From: Nakamurella panacisegetis
GTDB taxonomy: Bacteria; Actinomycetota; Actinomycetes; Mycobacteriales; Nakamurellaceae
DNA length: 64,000 bases
Direction: 5' to 3'
Assembly: GCF_900104535.1 (NCBI RefSeq)
Contig: NZ_LT629710.1
Coordinates: 372,001-436,000, forward strand
A model generated the notes under the pieces. It was not told the DNA's origin. It saw only the letters and a program-made list of their open reading frames with translations, and did not search any database. The first letter of the stretch is position 1, and every line of letters begins with the position of its first letter. This document shows, piece after piece, positions 45,092-53,376 of this stretch. Made by a program: the position numbers and the translations under genes.

Positions 45092-46456
45092 ATGGTTCAC
45101 ATGCATGTGGTCAGACGCGGCTTCGCCGGACGGAACGTGGGGCTCGTGGCTCTGCTGGCAGCAGTCGGATTGGCCGCGGCCGCCTGCACCTCAGCGGCCG
45201 GATCGGCCGGCGTCCAGACCGTGACGGTGAGCTCCACCGTAGGGGGCGCCCCGGGATCGACCTCCGTGACCATCCCGGCCGCCACCGGCGCTCCGGCGTC
45301 GGGTCCGGCGGCGTCCGGCGGTGCCGTTGCCTCGGGCCGCCCCGTCGCCTCGGCCCCGGCGAGTTCGGCCGCCGCCTCCAGCGCCATCGCGCTACCGGTG
45401 GCCGCAGTGTCGGCCAGCCCGGCGTTCGGTACCAAGACCATGAGCCCGTCGGACCCCTTGAAGATCACCGTGGCCAAGGGCAAGATCACCTCGCTGAAGC
45501 TGGTCAACCCGACCGGAGTGGTCGTCAAGGGCGCCATCTCGGCCGACGGCAGCACGTGGACCCTCGGTGAGGTCCTCGGCTACGGCAAGACCTACACGGC
45601 CACCGGCTCGGCGACCGGCACCGACGGTAAGTCCGTCCCGATCACGGGCACTTTCACGACGGTCACCCCGGCGACGAAGGTGCGCACCACGATCAGCCCC
45701 GGTGACGGGAAGACGGTCGGCGTCGCGACGTCCGTCATCGTCTCCTTCGGCGTCAAGCCGGCCGACGGCGACAACATCGCCAAGTACGTCACGATCACGA
45801 CCACACCCAAGGTCTCCGGTGCCTGGGTCTGGATCCAGCACGACGACGGCCGTTGGGCACTCGACTTCCGCACCGAGGACTACTGGCCGGAGAACACCAA
45901 GGTGCACGTGGAGGCGAACGTCTACGGACTGAAGTTCGGCCCCGGCGCGTACGGCTCCAGCGACGTGACCAGTGACTTCACCATCGGTCGCAACCAGGTG
46001 GTGAAGGCCGACGTGAACTCGCACTACCTGTACGTCTACCAGGACAACAAGGAGGTGGCGAAGTACGCGGCCTCCTACGGAAAGGGCGACACCCCGGACA
46101 AGATCACCCGCTCCGGCATCCACGTGGTCAACGACATGAACGTGACGAAGCTGATGAGCAACCCGAAGTACGGGTACACCAACGTGCTCGAACACTGGGC
46201 CGTGCGGATCAGCGACAACGGCGAGTTCATCCACGCCAACCCGAACACGGTCAGCGACCAGGGCAACACCAACGTCTCCCACGGCTGCGTCAACCTCTCC
46301 CTGGCCGACGCCAAGGCCTACTTCCAATCCGCACTGATCGGCGACCCGGTGGAGGTGACCGGAACGACCATCGACCTGTCCGCATCCGACGGTGACCTGT
46401 TCGACTGGACCTACTCGTGGAGTCAGTGGAAGAACCTCGCGGTCAAGTCCCAGTGA
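45092..46456 (+). CDS. L,D-transpeptidase lipoprotein
   Basis: 454-residue lipoprotein that makes 3-3 cross-links in peptidoglycan. A lipoprotein signal ends VGLAAAACTS with acylated Cys at about residue 32. An Ala/Ser/Pro-rich linker (to about 115) follows, then two Ig-like domains as in LdtMt2 (DPLKITVAKGKITSLKLVNP; TTISPGDGKTVGVATSVIVSF), and a YkuD catalytic domain with GEFIHANPN and the nucleophile motif SHGCVNLSLADAKAYF (about residue 398). ATG 45092 has AGGA 5 nt upstream. It overlaps the convergent SGNH gene by 14 bp at the 3' end. Confidence 0.94.
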   Translation: MVHMHVVRRGFAGRNVGLVALLAAVGLAAAACTSAAGSAGVQTVTVSSTVGGAPGSTSVTIPAATGAPASGPAASGGAVASGRPVASAPASSAAASSAIALPVAAVSASPAFGTKTMSPSDPLKITVAKGKITSLKLVNPTGVVVKGAISADGSTWTLGEVLGYGKTYTATGSATGTDGKSVPITGTFTTVTPATKVRTTISPGDGKTVGVATSVIVSFGVKPADGDNIAKYVTITTTPKVSGAWVWIQHDDGRWALDFRTEDYWPENTKVHVEANVYGLKFGPGAYGSSDVTSDFTIGRNQVVKADVNSHYLYVYQDNKEVAKYAASYGKGDTPDKITRSGIHVVNDMNVTKLMSNPKYGYTNVLEHWAVRISDNGEFIHANPNTVSDQGNTNVSHGCVNLSLADAKAYFQSALIGDPVEVTGTTIDLSASDGDLFDWTYSWSQWKNLAVKSQ

Positions 46457-47288
46457 TCTCGGCCCGGTGGATCCCGACAGCTGGCGAGGCTGGCTCGAGG
46501 GGGGCCAGCACCGGCCGCTTCGGCGGCCGGTGGTCGCCGGACGACGTACCGGTGAGCCGACGGCGGACCCACGGCCCGACGTACTCCCAGTAGAAGTCCA
46601 GCTCGTCCCGGGCGGTCCGCGCCCGCCGCTCCGGCGTCCCCACCGGCGCCGACCATTCCGCGGGCCGTTCGACGCGCAGCTTGTCGAGCACCCGGGCGGC
46701 CACCTGTTGGTGACCGATCGCGTTCAGGTGGAGCCGGTCGACCGCCCAGTACCGCGGGTCGCGGAGTTCGGTCAGGGGCCAGAGGTCGACCAGCACTGCG
46801 CCACGCTTCTCGGCGATCCTTCGGACCCCGGCCGAGAGCTTGTCACCGGTGGCCCGGATGCGGGCGCCGAACGGCAGTCCGTCACACGGATCGGCACCGG
46901 TGAAGATGACCACCGTGGCGCCGGAGTCGGTCAGGCGAGCGACGGTGAGGTCGACCAGGCGCAGGAGTGCGGGCAGCACCGCTCTCGGTCGGAGCATGTC
47001 GTTGCCGCCGCCGGCGAAGGTGACCAGGTCAGGCCGCAGGGCCAGGGCCGGGTCCAGTTGCTCGTCGATGATGGGTCCCAACAGCTGGCCGCGGATGGCG
47101 AGATTCGCGTAACCGGTGCGCTCACCGGCCGGATCGCGCGCGATCCAGTCCTGCGACAGCACGCCGGCCACCAGATCGGCCCAGCCCCGGGGAGCCCCGT
47201 CGAGCGGCTCGTCGCCCACCCCCTCGGTGAAGCTGTCGCCGATGGCGACGTAGCGATCGAATGTGCGGGGCGAGGCGAAATCCGACAT
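46443..47288 (-). CDS. SGNH/GDSL-family hydrolase
   Basis: 281-residue esterase/lipase-fold hydrolase. Block I is YVAIGDSFTEGVGDEP (nucleophile Ser), block III VTFAGGGNDMLRP (oxyanion Asn), block V AVDRLHLNAIGHQQVA (Asp-x-x-His). No signal peptide, so it is probably cytoplasmic. The C-terminal region (WEYVGPWVRRRLTG) is typical of a common actinobacterial subgroup of unknown substrate. ATG 47288 is preferred to the upstream GTG 47294. Divergent from yceI; a 16-bp palindrome lies just upstream. Confidence 0.88.
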   Translation of the reverse strand: MSDFASPRTFDRYVAIGDSFTEGVGDEPLDGAPRGWADLVAGVLSQDWIARDPAGERTGYANLAIRGQLLGPIIDEQLDPALALRPDLVTFAGGGNDMLRPRAVLPALLRLVDLTVARLTDSGATVVIFTGADPCDGLPFGARIRATGDKLSAGVRRIAEKRGAVLVDLWPLTELRDPRYWAVDRLHLNAIGHQQVAARVLDKLRVERPAEWSAPVGTPERRARTARDELDFYWEYVGPWVRRRLTGTSSGDHRPPKRPVLAPLEPASPAVGIHRAEITGT

Positions 47289-47298
47289 GGCCACACAT

Positions 47299-47314
47299 GT
47301 TACTCAGCAGTAAC
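47299..47314. promoter_or_regulatory. Small palindrome upstream of the SGNH gene
   Basis: gttact-cagc-agtaac is a 6-bp inverted repeat 11 bp upstream of the SGNH start codon. It is a possible operator or a short 5' hairpin. Evidence is the symmetry only. Confidence 0.3.
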
Positions 47315-47368
47315 TGCGCCGGCCGGACGGGCCGAACCCGGTCCGATCGATTGTGAGACACGTCATAG

Positions 47369-47380
47369 TTGAACACTCAA
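47369..47380. promoter_or_regulatory. Possible MarR-type operator upstream of yceI
   Basis: TTGA-acac-TCAA, inverted repeat in an AT-richer patch (tagttgaacactcaatgaat) about 80 bp before the yceI start. TTGA/TCAA half-sites are typical of MarR-family regulators; no such regulator is encoded nearby. Confidence 0.35.
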
Positions 47381-47461
47381 TGAATTAGGTGACAAGTCCA
47401 CTTCCCGGGTCTATCGTGAAGTCACAAGGTCGTTGACGCATCACAAACTTCGGAGGATCCC

Positions 47462-48013
47462 ATGAGCACCCCCACCACCACCCTGACCGGCACCTGGATC
47501 GGTGACACCGTCCACTCGGACGTCAGTTTCAAGGTTCGCCACATGGCGGTCGGCAAGGCCAAGGGCACGTTCGAGCTGGAGTCGGCCACCCTGGTCGTCC
47601 CGGAGAGCGGCCTGGCCGACGCCACCGTCACCGCCGTCATCGACGCCGCCAGCGTCGAGACCAAGCAGGAGCAGCGCAACGAGCACGTGAAGTCCCCCGA
47701 CTTCCTGCACGTCGAGCAGTACCCGTCCCTGAAGTTCGTCTCCACCGGCATCAAGAACTTCGACGGCGACGAGTTCGTCGTGGTCGGCGACCTCACCATC
47801 CGCGACGTGACCAAGTCGGTCGAGTTGGCGGTCGAGTTCCTCGGTGCCACCACCGACGCCTACGGAGCCGAGCGGGCCGGTTTCACCGCGACCACCTCGA
47901 TCAGCCGCAAGGAATTCAACGTCTCCTTCGAGGCCGCCTTCGGCGCCGGTAACGCCGTGGTCAGCGACAAGGTCGAGATCTCCCTCGAGCTGGAGTTCAC
48001 CAAGAGCGCCTGA
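47462..48013 (+). CDS. YceI family protein
   Basis: 183-residue lipocalin-like YceI protein; members bind isoprenoid or other long hydrophobic ligands. The N-terminus GTWIGDTVHSDVSFKVRHMAVGKAKGTF and the motif RNEHVKSPDFLHVEQYPSLKFVST are diagnostic, ending with strands VSFEAAFGAGNAVVSDKVEISLELEF. No signal peptide is present, unlike E. coli YceI, so it is cytoplasmic as in most actinobacteria. ATG 47462 follows a strong GGAGGA. A hairpin terminator lies about 50 bp after the stop. Confidence 0.94.
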   Translation: MSTPTTTLTGTWIGDTVHSDVSFKVRHMAVGKAKGTFELESATLVVPESGLADATVTAVIDAASVETKQEQRNEHVKSPDFLHVEQYPSLKFVSTGIKNFDGDEFVVVGDLTIRDVTKSVELAVEFLGATTDAYGAERAGFTATTSISRKEFNVSFEAAFGAGNAVVSDKVEISLELEFTKSA

Positions 48014-48063
48014 ACCACCGAAAGCTGACCCGCGGCGCGGCCGCGGTCGGCGTCAACTCACCT

Positions 48064-48101
48064 CGAACCCCGTGTCCGGCTCATGGCCGGCGCGGGGTTC
48101 G
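48064..48101 (+). terminator. Hairpin terminator after yceI
   Basis: cgaaccccg (48064-48072) pairs with cggggttcg (48093-48101), with an inner ccggc/gccgg pair. It lies between yceI and the convergent DUF6912 gene and could serve both. Confidence 0.65.
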
Positions 48102-48155
48102 GTGCGTTCACCCAGGCCGTCCCGTGAGGAACCGGTCGCGGGCGACCGTCACGAG

Positions 48156-48662
48156 TCAGCCGCTGCTGTCCAGATCCTCGATCAGATAGGCGATCTCGCC
48201 CGGCGCGTACCAAGCCAGGTCCATGTCCTGCGCCGACCCGACAGCGAACTCGGCGTCGTCATCCCCCAGGTCCGCCTCGTAGATCACGTCCACCGCCGCC
48301 CGAACCACGTCGCCCGCCTCGGCCCCGTCCACATGGAACGAAGCGATCTGCTTCCAGGGCACCGGGCCGGCGACCCGGGCCGCGGCCCGGTCCCGGTGCG
48401 GAATGGATTCGGCATCGGTGACGTCGGCGGCGATCACCACCCGCATTGGCGGCTCATCGGCCGGCGCCGCCGCGAGCAGCCGCAGGCAGGCCCGGGCGGC
48501 ATCGGACAGGGCGAGGTATTCCAGCTCCTCGTCGTCGGCGTCGGCGTACTCCTGCCGTAGGTCGTCGGTCACCCCGAACACGATCCCGCCCTGGGGCCGC
48601 ACCTCGCGCTCGGTCACGACCGTCCGAAGCCCGGAGAAGGTGACCGGAATGTAGACCCTCAC
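48156..48662 (-). CDS. DUF6912 family protein
   Basis: 168-residue protein starting VRVYIPVTFSGLRTVV, with LALSDAARACLRLLAAAP and RVVIAADVTDAESI, then VAGPVPWKQIASFHVDGAEA and an acidic tail. This is the pattern of the actinobacterial DUF6912 proteins (M. tuberculosis Rv3735-like); function unknown. GTG 48662 overlaps the stop of the TAG synthase gene as GTGA, so it is the last gene of a coupled operon. Confidence in the family is moderate; confidence in the gene is high because of the overlap and conserved start. Confidence 0.78.
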   Translation of the reverse strand: MRVYIPVTFSGLRTVVTEREVRPQGGIVFGVTDDLRQEYADADDEELEYLALSDAARACLRLLAAAPADEPPMRVVIAADVTDAESIPHRDRAAARVAGPVPWKQIASFHVDGAEAGDVVRAAVDVIYEADLGDDDAEFAVGSAQDMDLAWYAPGEIAYLIEDLDSSG

Positions 48663-50167
48663 TTCTGTTCTCCCAACCTGCGTGCAGAACGAACCCGGGC
48701 CGAGGTCCCGGGCCGGCCGGCCGCCGATGCCGGCCGGGACCGGCCGGTGACCACGCCGGTGCCGGGCGCCGGGAGCAACTCCTCGACTGCTTCGCCGATG
48801 TGGACGGCGAACTCCTCGATGTCGGGAATTGCATCCCGATCGGCGGTGAGACCGAAGAACACTCCCCCGTTGTAGGACGTGCAGGCCACGGCCAGCGCCT
48901 GCCCCTTGGCCAACGGCGCCACCGGATACATCGCCACGACTGGCGAGCCCGCCGCGAACAGCGGGAGTTGCGGGCCCGGGGCGTTGGTGATGAGCAGGTT
49001 GTACATCCGGCCGGAGAGCTGGCCGGCGACCCGGGCGCCCAGGGCGTGCAGGGTCGGCGGGGCGAATCGGCCGAGCTCCAGCAACGAGTCGGCGCCGACC
49101 TGCCGTCCCGATTCCAGATGGGCTCCCATGGCGAACGACACCTGATGCAGCCGCATGACGGGGTTCGGCTCGGCCACGGGCATGTCGACCACGTAGGAAA
49201 CCACCGGGTTGACCGGTCCGCCATCCGGTTCCTCGTCGCCGGTCACCGGACTGCCCTTGACCGACATCGGGACCAGTGCACGCAAGGTGGTGGTCGGGGT
49301 GACCGCCTCGCCGCGGGCCAGTAGCCAGGTCCGCAGGGCACCGGTGATGGCGGCCAGCAGCACGTCGTTGACGGACGCACCGTGCGCGGCCCGGATGGCC
49401 TTCACATCGGCCAGATCGACCCGGAAGGAGGCGAACCGGCGCTGGCCGCTCTTGGTCACATTGAGCACCGATCGTGGTGCCGGATTCACCGTGCGCCGCA
49501 CCATCTCCACCACGTCGACACCGGCCCGCGCCACCTTCGAGACCGTGGACCCGATGTCGGCCGCGGCCAGTCGCAGTACGTCGACCAGGTCGGACGGGCG
49601 GCTGGCGATGTCGGCAACGGCATCGACCACCAGATCGATGTCGCTCGGCGGTGGAACCGGGATCCAGGGTTCGTCGGGCAGGCGGCGCGGGCGCCGGGCG
49701 AGGTCCAGGATGGCTGCGGCCACGTCGACGGCCCCGATCCGGTCGACCATCGCGTGATGGGTCTTGTTGACGATGGCGATCCGCCCGCCCTCGAGACCTT
49801 CGATGACGTACATCTCCCAGAGCGGACGCGCACGGTCCAGCGGACGCGAGATCAGTCGTCCGACGAGTTCGTCCAGGGTCGACATGGTGCCCGGCTTGGG
49901 CAGGGCCGACCGCCGGACGTGATATGTCAGGTCGAAGTCCTCGTCGTCCACCCACACCGGACGGCCCAGCCGTCCGGGCACGAAGCGCACCCGCTGCCGG
50001 TAGCGCGGGACCAGCGACAGCCGGGCCGAGATCAGATCCACGATCTCCCGGTAGTCGAACGTCCCCGGTTCCGGATGCAGGATCACCACACCGCCGACGT
50101 GCATCGGCGTCGACGCATCCTCTGCATAGAGGAAGGCGGCGTCGGTCGCCGAGAGCCGGTCGGTCAT
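48659..50167 (-). CDS. Wax ester synthase / diacylglycerol acyltransferase (TAG synthase)
   Basis: 502-residue WS/DGAT enzyme that esterifies diacylglycerol or fatty alcohols with acyl-CoA for storage lipid. The family start RLSATDAAFLYAEDASTPMHVGGV is clear. The active-site motif reads KTHHAMVDRIGAVDVA: both histidines and the Asp are kept, but the Gly of HHxxxDG is replaced by Arg. Later blocks SVNDVLLAAITGALR, LVPMSVK and NLLITNAPGP are normal. ATG 50167 starts 4 nt after the CpaE-like stop. The position matches a TAG synthase near Rv3234c in mycobacteria. Confidence 0.92.
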   Translation of the reverse strand: MTDRLSATDAAFLYAEDASTPMHVGGVVILHPEPGTFDYREIVDLISARLSLVPRYRQRVRFVPGRLGRPVWVDDEDFDLTYHVRRSALPKPGTMSTLDELVGRLISRPLDRARPLWEMYVIEGLEGGRIAIVNKTHHAMVDRIGAVDVAAAILDLARRPRRLPDEPWIPVPPPSDIDLVVDAVADIASRPSDLVDVLRLAAADIGSTVSKVARAGVDVVEMVRRTVNPAPRSVLNVTKSGQRRFASFRVDLADVKAIRAAHGASVNDVLLAAITGALRTWLLARGEAVTPTTTLRALVPMSVKGSPVTGDEEPDGGPVNPVVSYVVDMPVAEPNPVMRLHQVSFAMGAHLESGRQVGADSLLELGRFAPPTLHALGARVAGQLSGRMYNLLITNAPGPQLPLFAAGSPVVAMYPVAPLAKGQALAVACTSYNGGVFFGLTADRDAIPDIEEFAVHIGEAVEELLPAPGTGVVTGRSRPASAAGRPGTSARVRSARRLGEQK

Positions 50168-50171
50168 CTGG

Positions 50172-51506
50172 TCATCGTGGCACAGACCCCGACGGCACGG
50201 CACCGGCACGGGTCAGGGCACCGGCGAGATCACGGATCCCCTTGCGCAGCGCCGACCCGGGCGCCGCCTGCGCCAGCGGAATCCCCTGCAGCCAGGCCTT
50301 GTCGGTGCTGCCACGGTCCTCCGGCAGGACGGCCGTGACACCGAGACCGGAGAATCGGGCCAACGCGGCAATCGCCTCATCGGGCGACGCGGCCGTTCGC
50401 CGGGACCGGTTCAGCACCACCAGCGGCTGGACCTCCGGGACCATGTCCCGCAGCTCGGCCAGCCCGCGGACGAGGCGTTCGATGCCCGGCGGATCCGCCG
50501 ATCCGACCGCAACCAGCACGTCGGCGTCGGCCAGCACGGCCAGGGTGGCGCCGTTGCGCCGGGGGGCCGCGGTGTCGAACGTGATCTCCTCGTCCGCCTC
50601 GAGGCAGAAACCGCAGTCGACCACCGTCACCGCGGCCATCGACCGGGCCACACCGAGCACCGCCGGGATGGCCGACGGCCGCACTTCGGGCCAGCGGTCG
50701 GCGCGGCTGATCCCGGTGAGCAGTCGCAGATTGCTGCCGATGGCCCACACCAGGCGGGTCAGTTCGGCCAGGTCCAGGCGGCCGTTGGCGGCCTGGCGAC
50801 ACGCCCCGGCCAGTCCCGGCGATTCGTCCAGCAGACCGAAGGCGTTTCCGAGCACGCCGCCGTACACATCCGCGTCGATCAGCAGTGTGGGCCGACCGGC
50901 CTCGGCCGATTCGACGGCCAGGTTGGCGGCCAGCATGGTGCGTCCCGGGGCGCCGGCCGGACCCCAGACCGCCACCACCTGGCCCAGCGGCGGCGGATCA
51001 GCTCGGGCCGGCACTGGGATCGAGGTGCCCTGGCCCCGATCGGGCGGCAGCGCGAACCGGGGATCGGCCACCGCTGGATGCGGAAGGAAGCCGGTCGCCT
51101 CCGGGGGCAACCCGGCCACGACCGGGTTGACGCCGGCGGCCAGCTGGGTGATCGCCGTCCGGACGGCCGCCATCAGCGCCGCCGCTCCCGCGTCGTCATC
51201 GGCGACCAGCGTGGTGATCCCGATCCGCTCGAGCCGCGTCCGGATCCGCGGTTCGGACGCCGGATAGATGGCGACCACCGCGACGCCGGCCGCGGTGAGA
51301 CGCTGAACGGCCTCGGTGTCCAGCCGGCGCAGTTCCCCGGAGAGCACCACCGCCGCCGCCTGCCCGGTGGTCGCGGCGGTCAGGACGTCAGCGATGTCGA
51401 CGCACCGGCGGACCACCGACATGCCGGCGCCCGGGCGGTCCAACGCGGCGACCAGATCGTTCTCCCAGTTCTGCCCGTTACCCGCGGTGAGCAGCCCCGA
51501 ACTCAT
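50172..51506 (-). CDS. CpaE/MinD-like P-loop protein with degenerate Walker A
   Basis: 444 residues. N-terminal receiver-like domain (about 1-125, VLTAATTGQAAAVVLSGELRRL) and C-terminal MinD/ParA-like domain from about residue 170: VVAVWGPAGAPGRTMLAANLAVESA, RPTLLIDADVYGGVLGNAFG, VTVVDCGFCLEAD and VLVAVGSADPPGIERL. The deviant Walker A KGGxGKT is replaced by WGPAGAPGRT, with neither lysine, so ATP hydrolysis is doubtful although the aspartate loop DADVYGG is kept. Related to the Tad pilus localiser CpaE, but no tad genes are here. ATG 51506 overlaps the SAF-protein stop by 4 bp. Confidence 0.85.
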   Translation of the reverse strand: MSSGLLTAGNGQNWENDLVAALDRPGAGMSVVRRCVDIADVLTAATTGQAAAVVLSGELRRLDTEAVQRLTAAGVAVVAIYPASEPRIRTRLERIGITTLVADDDAGAAALMAAVRTAITQLAAGVNPVVAGLPPEATGFLPHPAVADPRFALPPDRGQGTSIPVPARADPPPLGQVVAVWGPAGAPGRTMLAANLAVESAEAGRPTLLIDADVYGGVLGNAFGLLDESPGLAGACRQAANGRLDLAELTRLVWAIGSNLRLLTGISRADRWPEVRPSAIPAVLGVARSMAAVTVVDCGFCLEADEEITFDTAAPRRNGATLAVLADADVLVAVGSADPPGIERLVRGLAELRDMVPEVQPLVVLNRSRRTAASPDEAIAALARFSGLGVTAVLPEDRGSTDKAWLQGIPLAQAAPGSALRKGIRDLAGALTRAGAVPSGSVPR

Positions 51507-52159
51507 CGCTCACCGGTCTGCAGCACGACGATCGCGTCCCCCTTGGGCAACGTCTTGACCAACGAGTCGGCCAAGGCCGCCGACACCAGCACGGCGATCT
51601 GGTAGCGGGTCGAACTCGCCCCGGACAGCCCGCCGGAGGCGGGGGCCGACACCGACTGCACGGTGACGCCGGCCGAGACGAGGTCGGTGACGGCGGTCGT
51701 GGCGGCGGTCGCACCTCCGGTTGTCAGGTACAGATCGATCACCGAGCCGTGGGTGACCCCCGGCGGCATGTGGTCCGGGGTCACCCCGATCACCACCACC
51801 CGCCCCGGCTTGCTCACGGTGATCGCGGAGACCGGCAGGAGCTCGCCGGCGTGCAGTTGCACGGCCACGGCGGTGCCGACTGCCGCGCTGCCACCGCCGG
51901 CCGCGACGTAGCGGGCGGCTTGATCACCGAGATTCACGTCGACCCGCTCGAGATCCGCAGCGGTGATGACGGTGCCGGGCGCCAGGTCCCGGGTCACCGA
52001 CCACACCGGCGAGGTGTGCGAACTTGCGCCGACGACCCGGGCTCCCACGACCACCGCGGCGATCACCAGGACGAGACCCCCGATGACGCGGATGTCCAAC
52101 CACTTCGGCCGGCTCGTCCGCCGCGGGACCGGCGCCCCCTCCGCTGTGGTCGCCTTCAT
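51503..52159 (-). CDS. SAF-domain protein (CpaB/RcpC-like), membrane anchored
   Basis: 218 residues: short cytoplasmic tail, one transmembrane helix (IRVIGGLVLVIAAVVVGARVVG), then a SAF domain (SVTRDLAPGTVITAADLERVDVNL, AVAVQLHAGELLPVSAI) and a CpaB-type extension (VVVIGVTPDHMPPGVTHGSVIDLYL). In Tad pili the homologous protein sits at the secretin; here no secretin is expected in a monoderm and the role is unknown. ATG 52159 is chosen because upstream in-frame sequence enters the promoter region. First gene of a four-gene leftward operon ending in DUF6912. Confidence 0.85.
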   Translation of the reverse strand: MKATTAEGAPVPRRTSRPKWLDIRVIGGLVLVIAAVVVGARVVGASSHTSPVWSVTRDLAPGTVITAADLERVDVNLGDQAARYVAAGGGSAAVGTAVAVQLHAGELLPVSAITVSKPGRVVVIGVTPDHMPPGVTHGSVIDLYLTTGGATAATTAVTDLVSAGVTVQSVSAPASGGLSGASSTRYQIAVLVSAALADSLVKTLPKGDAIVVLQTGER

Positions 52160-52440
52160 CCGTGCCCCCTGCCCCTCGATCGCCGCCCACGCCGCGTGTG
52201 GAACAAAACCGTCACACACCGGGCGGCTGTGCCAGAATTGAACCGGTCCCAAACTAGCTCACCCGGCCCCAACCCAGCCAAATGAGTGCACACTGCCCAA
52301 CTGCGCCGGAGTCTTCGTGACGCACCCCGTTCGATGAAGCCTACGTGGCGCGAACTGGTGATCAATACCCTCGTTTGCGGGATCGGTCACTGGCCGAGAT
52401 CCCACTCATCTGCTGCCCGCCCCGTGAAGGAACGCCTGAC

Positions 52441-52671
52441 ATGACCACCGAACGCTTTCTGACTCTGGCCGACGTCGCCGAGATCCTGAACATCTCCGCG
52501 TCCCAGACCTACGCCCTGGTGCGGAGCGGCGATCTCAAGGGCATCCAGATCGGTGGCCGGAACCAGTGGCGAGTCGAGCGCGCTCGCTTGGAGGAATACA
52601 TCGACGAGGCCTACCAGCGGACCGCGGCCTCACTGTCCGAGCTGCCCTCCGCGCTGCCGACCGACGCCTGA
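52441..52671 (+). CDS. Small excisionase-family helix-turn-helix protein
   Basis: 76 residues with a MerR/excisionase-type HTH_17 domain: FLTLADVAEILNISASQTYALVRSGDLKGIQIGGRNQWRV, followed by RLEEYIDEAY. Proteins of this exact layout are chromosomal regulators in actinobacteria rather than phage excisionases; no integrase is nearby. ATG 52441 follows GAAGGA about 10 nt upstream. Divergent from the SAF-CpaE operon (281 bp apart), which it could regulate. Confidence 0.85.
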   Translation: MTTERFLTLADVAEILNISASQTYALVRSGDLKGIQIGGRNQWRVERARLEEYIDEAYQRTAASLSELPSALPTDA

Positions 52672-52703
52672 TCGCCGGCAGACCTGAGGGCACCGCCGAG
52701 AGC

Positions 52704-53285
52704 TCATCCGAGCGGAACCGCACGAACCAGGACGACCGCGGGCAACGGGATCAGCACCACCGATCGGACGCTGGCCGCCCGGCGGGGCTCCCACGGCGCA
52801 TGTACGGCCAGCTCCAGGAAGTCCGCCCCCAGGCGATCGATGGTGCCGGTGACCTCGGTGTACGGACCGGCTGAGTCCCCGACCCCGCCCCCGACGACCA
52901 TGGCGATCGGAGATCGGTCGCGCGCCAGTCCCCGTAACGCGTGACGGAGATTCAACCGCAGCCCGACGCCCTTGACCGCCGGCCCGGTAGCCGCACTGAG
53001 GCCCTCGACGATGGTGGCCGCCCGGAGGGCCAGTACGACCTCCCGGCCAGGCGCTTCCTGCAGCAGCACCCAGTCGGGGCCCACCTTTCGCAGGGTGCCG
53101 GCCACCGTCATCCCGGCCGTCGTCCGGATCCGGACCGGCCGTCCGAGCGCGCCACCGACCCGCTCGACCACCGTGATCGCACCGGCGGCCACCCGCTGGC
53201 GATCGGCCAGCTCGGCCATCATGTCGGCATCGGCGAGGTCGTCGAAGCGCGCGTCGAGGTCACTGAAGAGCTGCTCCCACCGCAT
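52704..53285 (-). CDS. Conserved actinobacterial protein of unknown function
   Basis: 193 residues, start MRWEQLFSDLDARFDDLADADMMAELADRQRV. An N-terminal helical region is followed by a small beta-rich, Sm-like part (RPVRIRTTAGMTVAGTLRKVGPDWVLLQEAPGREVVLALRAATIVEGL) and a basic-hydrophobic C-terminus. I recall similar proteins in many actinobacteria next to SAF or HTH genes, but no function is known. ATG 53285 is taken as the conserved start; the earlier in-frame start adds 13 unlike residues. Convergent with the HTH gene; divergent from the LysM gene. Confidence 0.75.
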   Translation of the reverse strand: MRWEQLFSDLDARFDDLADADMMAELADRQRVAAGAITVVERVGGALGRPVRIRTTAGMTVAGTLRKVGPDWVLLQEAPGREVVLALRAATIVEGLSAATGPAVKGVGLRLNLRHALRGLARDRSPIAMVVGGGVGDSAGPYTEVTGTIDRLGADFLELAVHAPWEPRRAASVRSVVLIPLPAVVLVRAVPLG

Positions 53286-53376
53286 GGCGTTCACCGTGAC
53301 CGATCGAAGGCGTTTCGTCAACAAGAACCCCGAATCGGCTTGACTTAGTCCATTTGACGCTGTTTGACTTCATTTC

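Noticed and set aside
52441-52671. Excisionase of an integrated element
   Set aside because: No integrase, attachment-site repeats or phage genes are nearby; the protein fits a chromosomal small HTH regulator.
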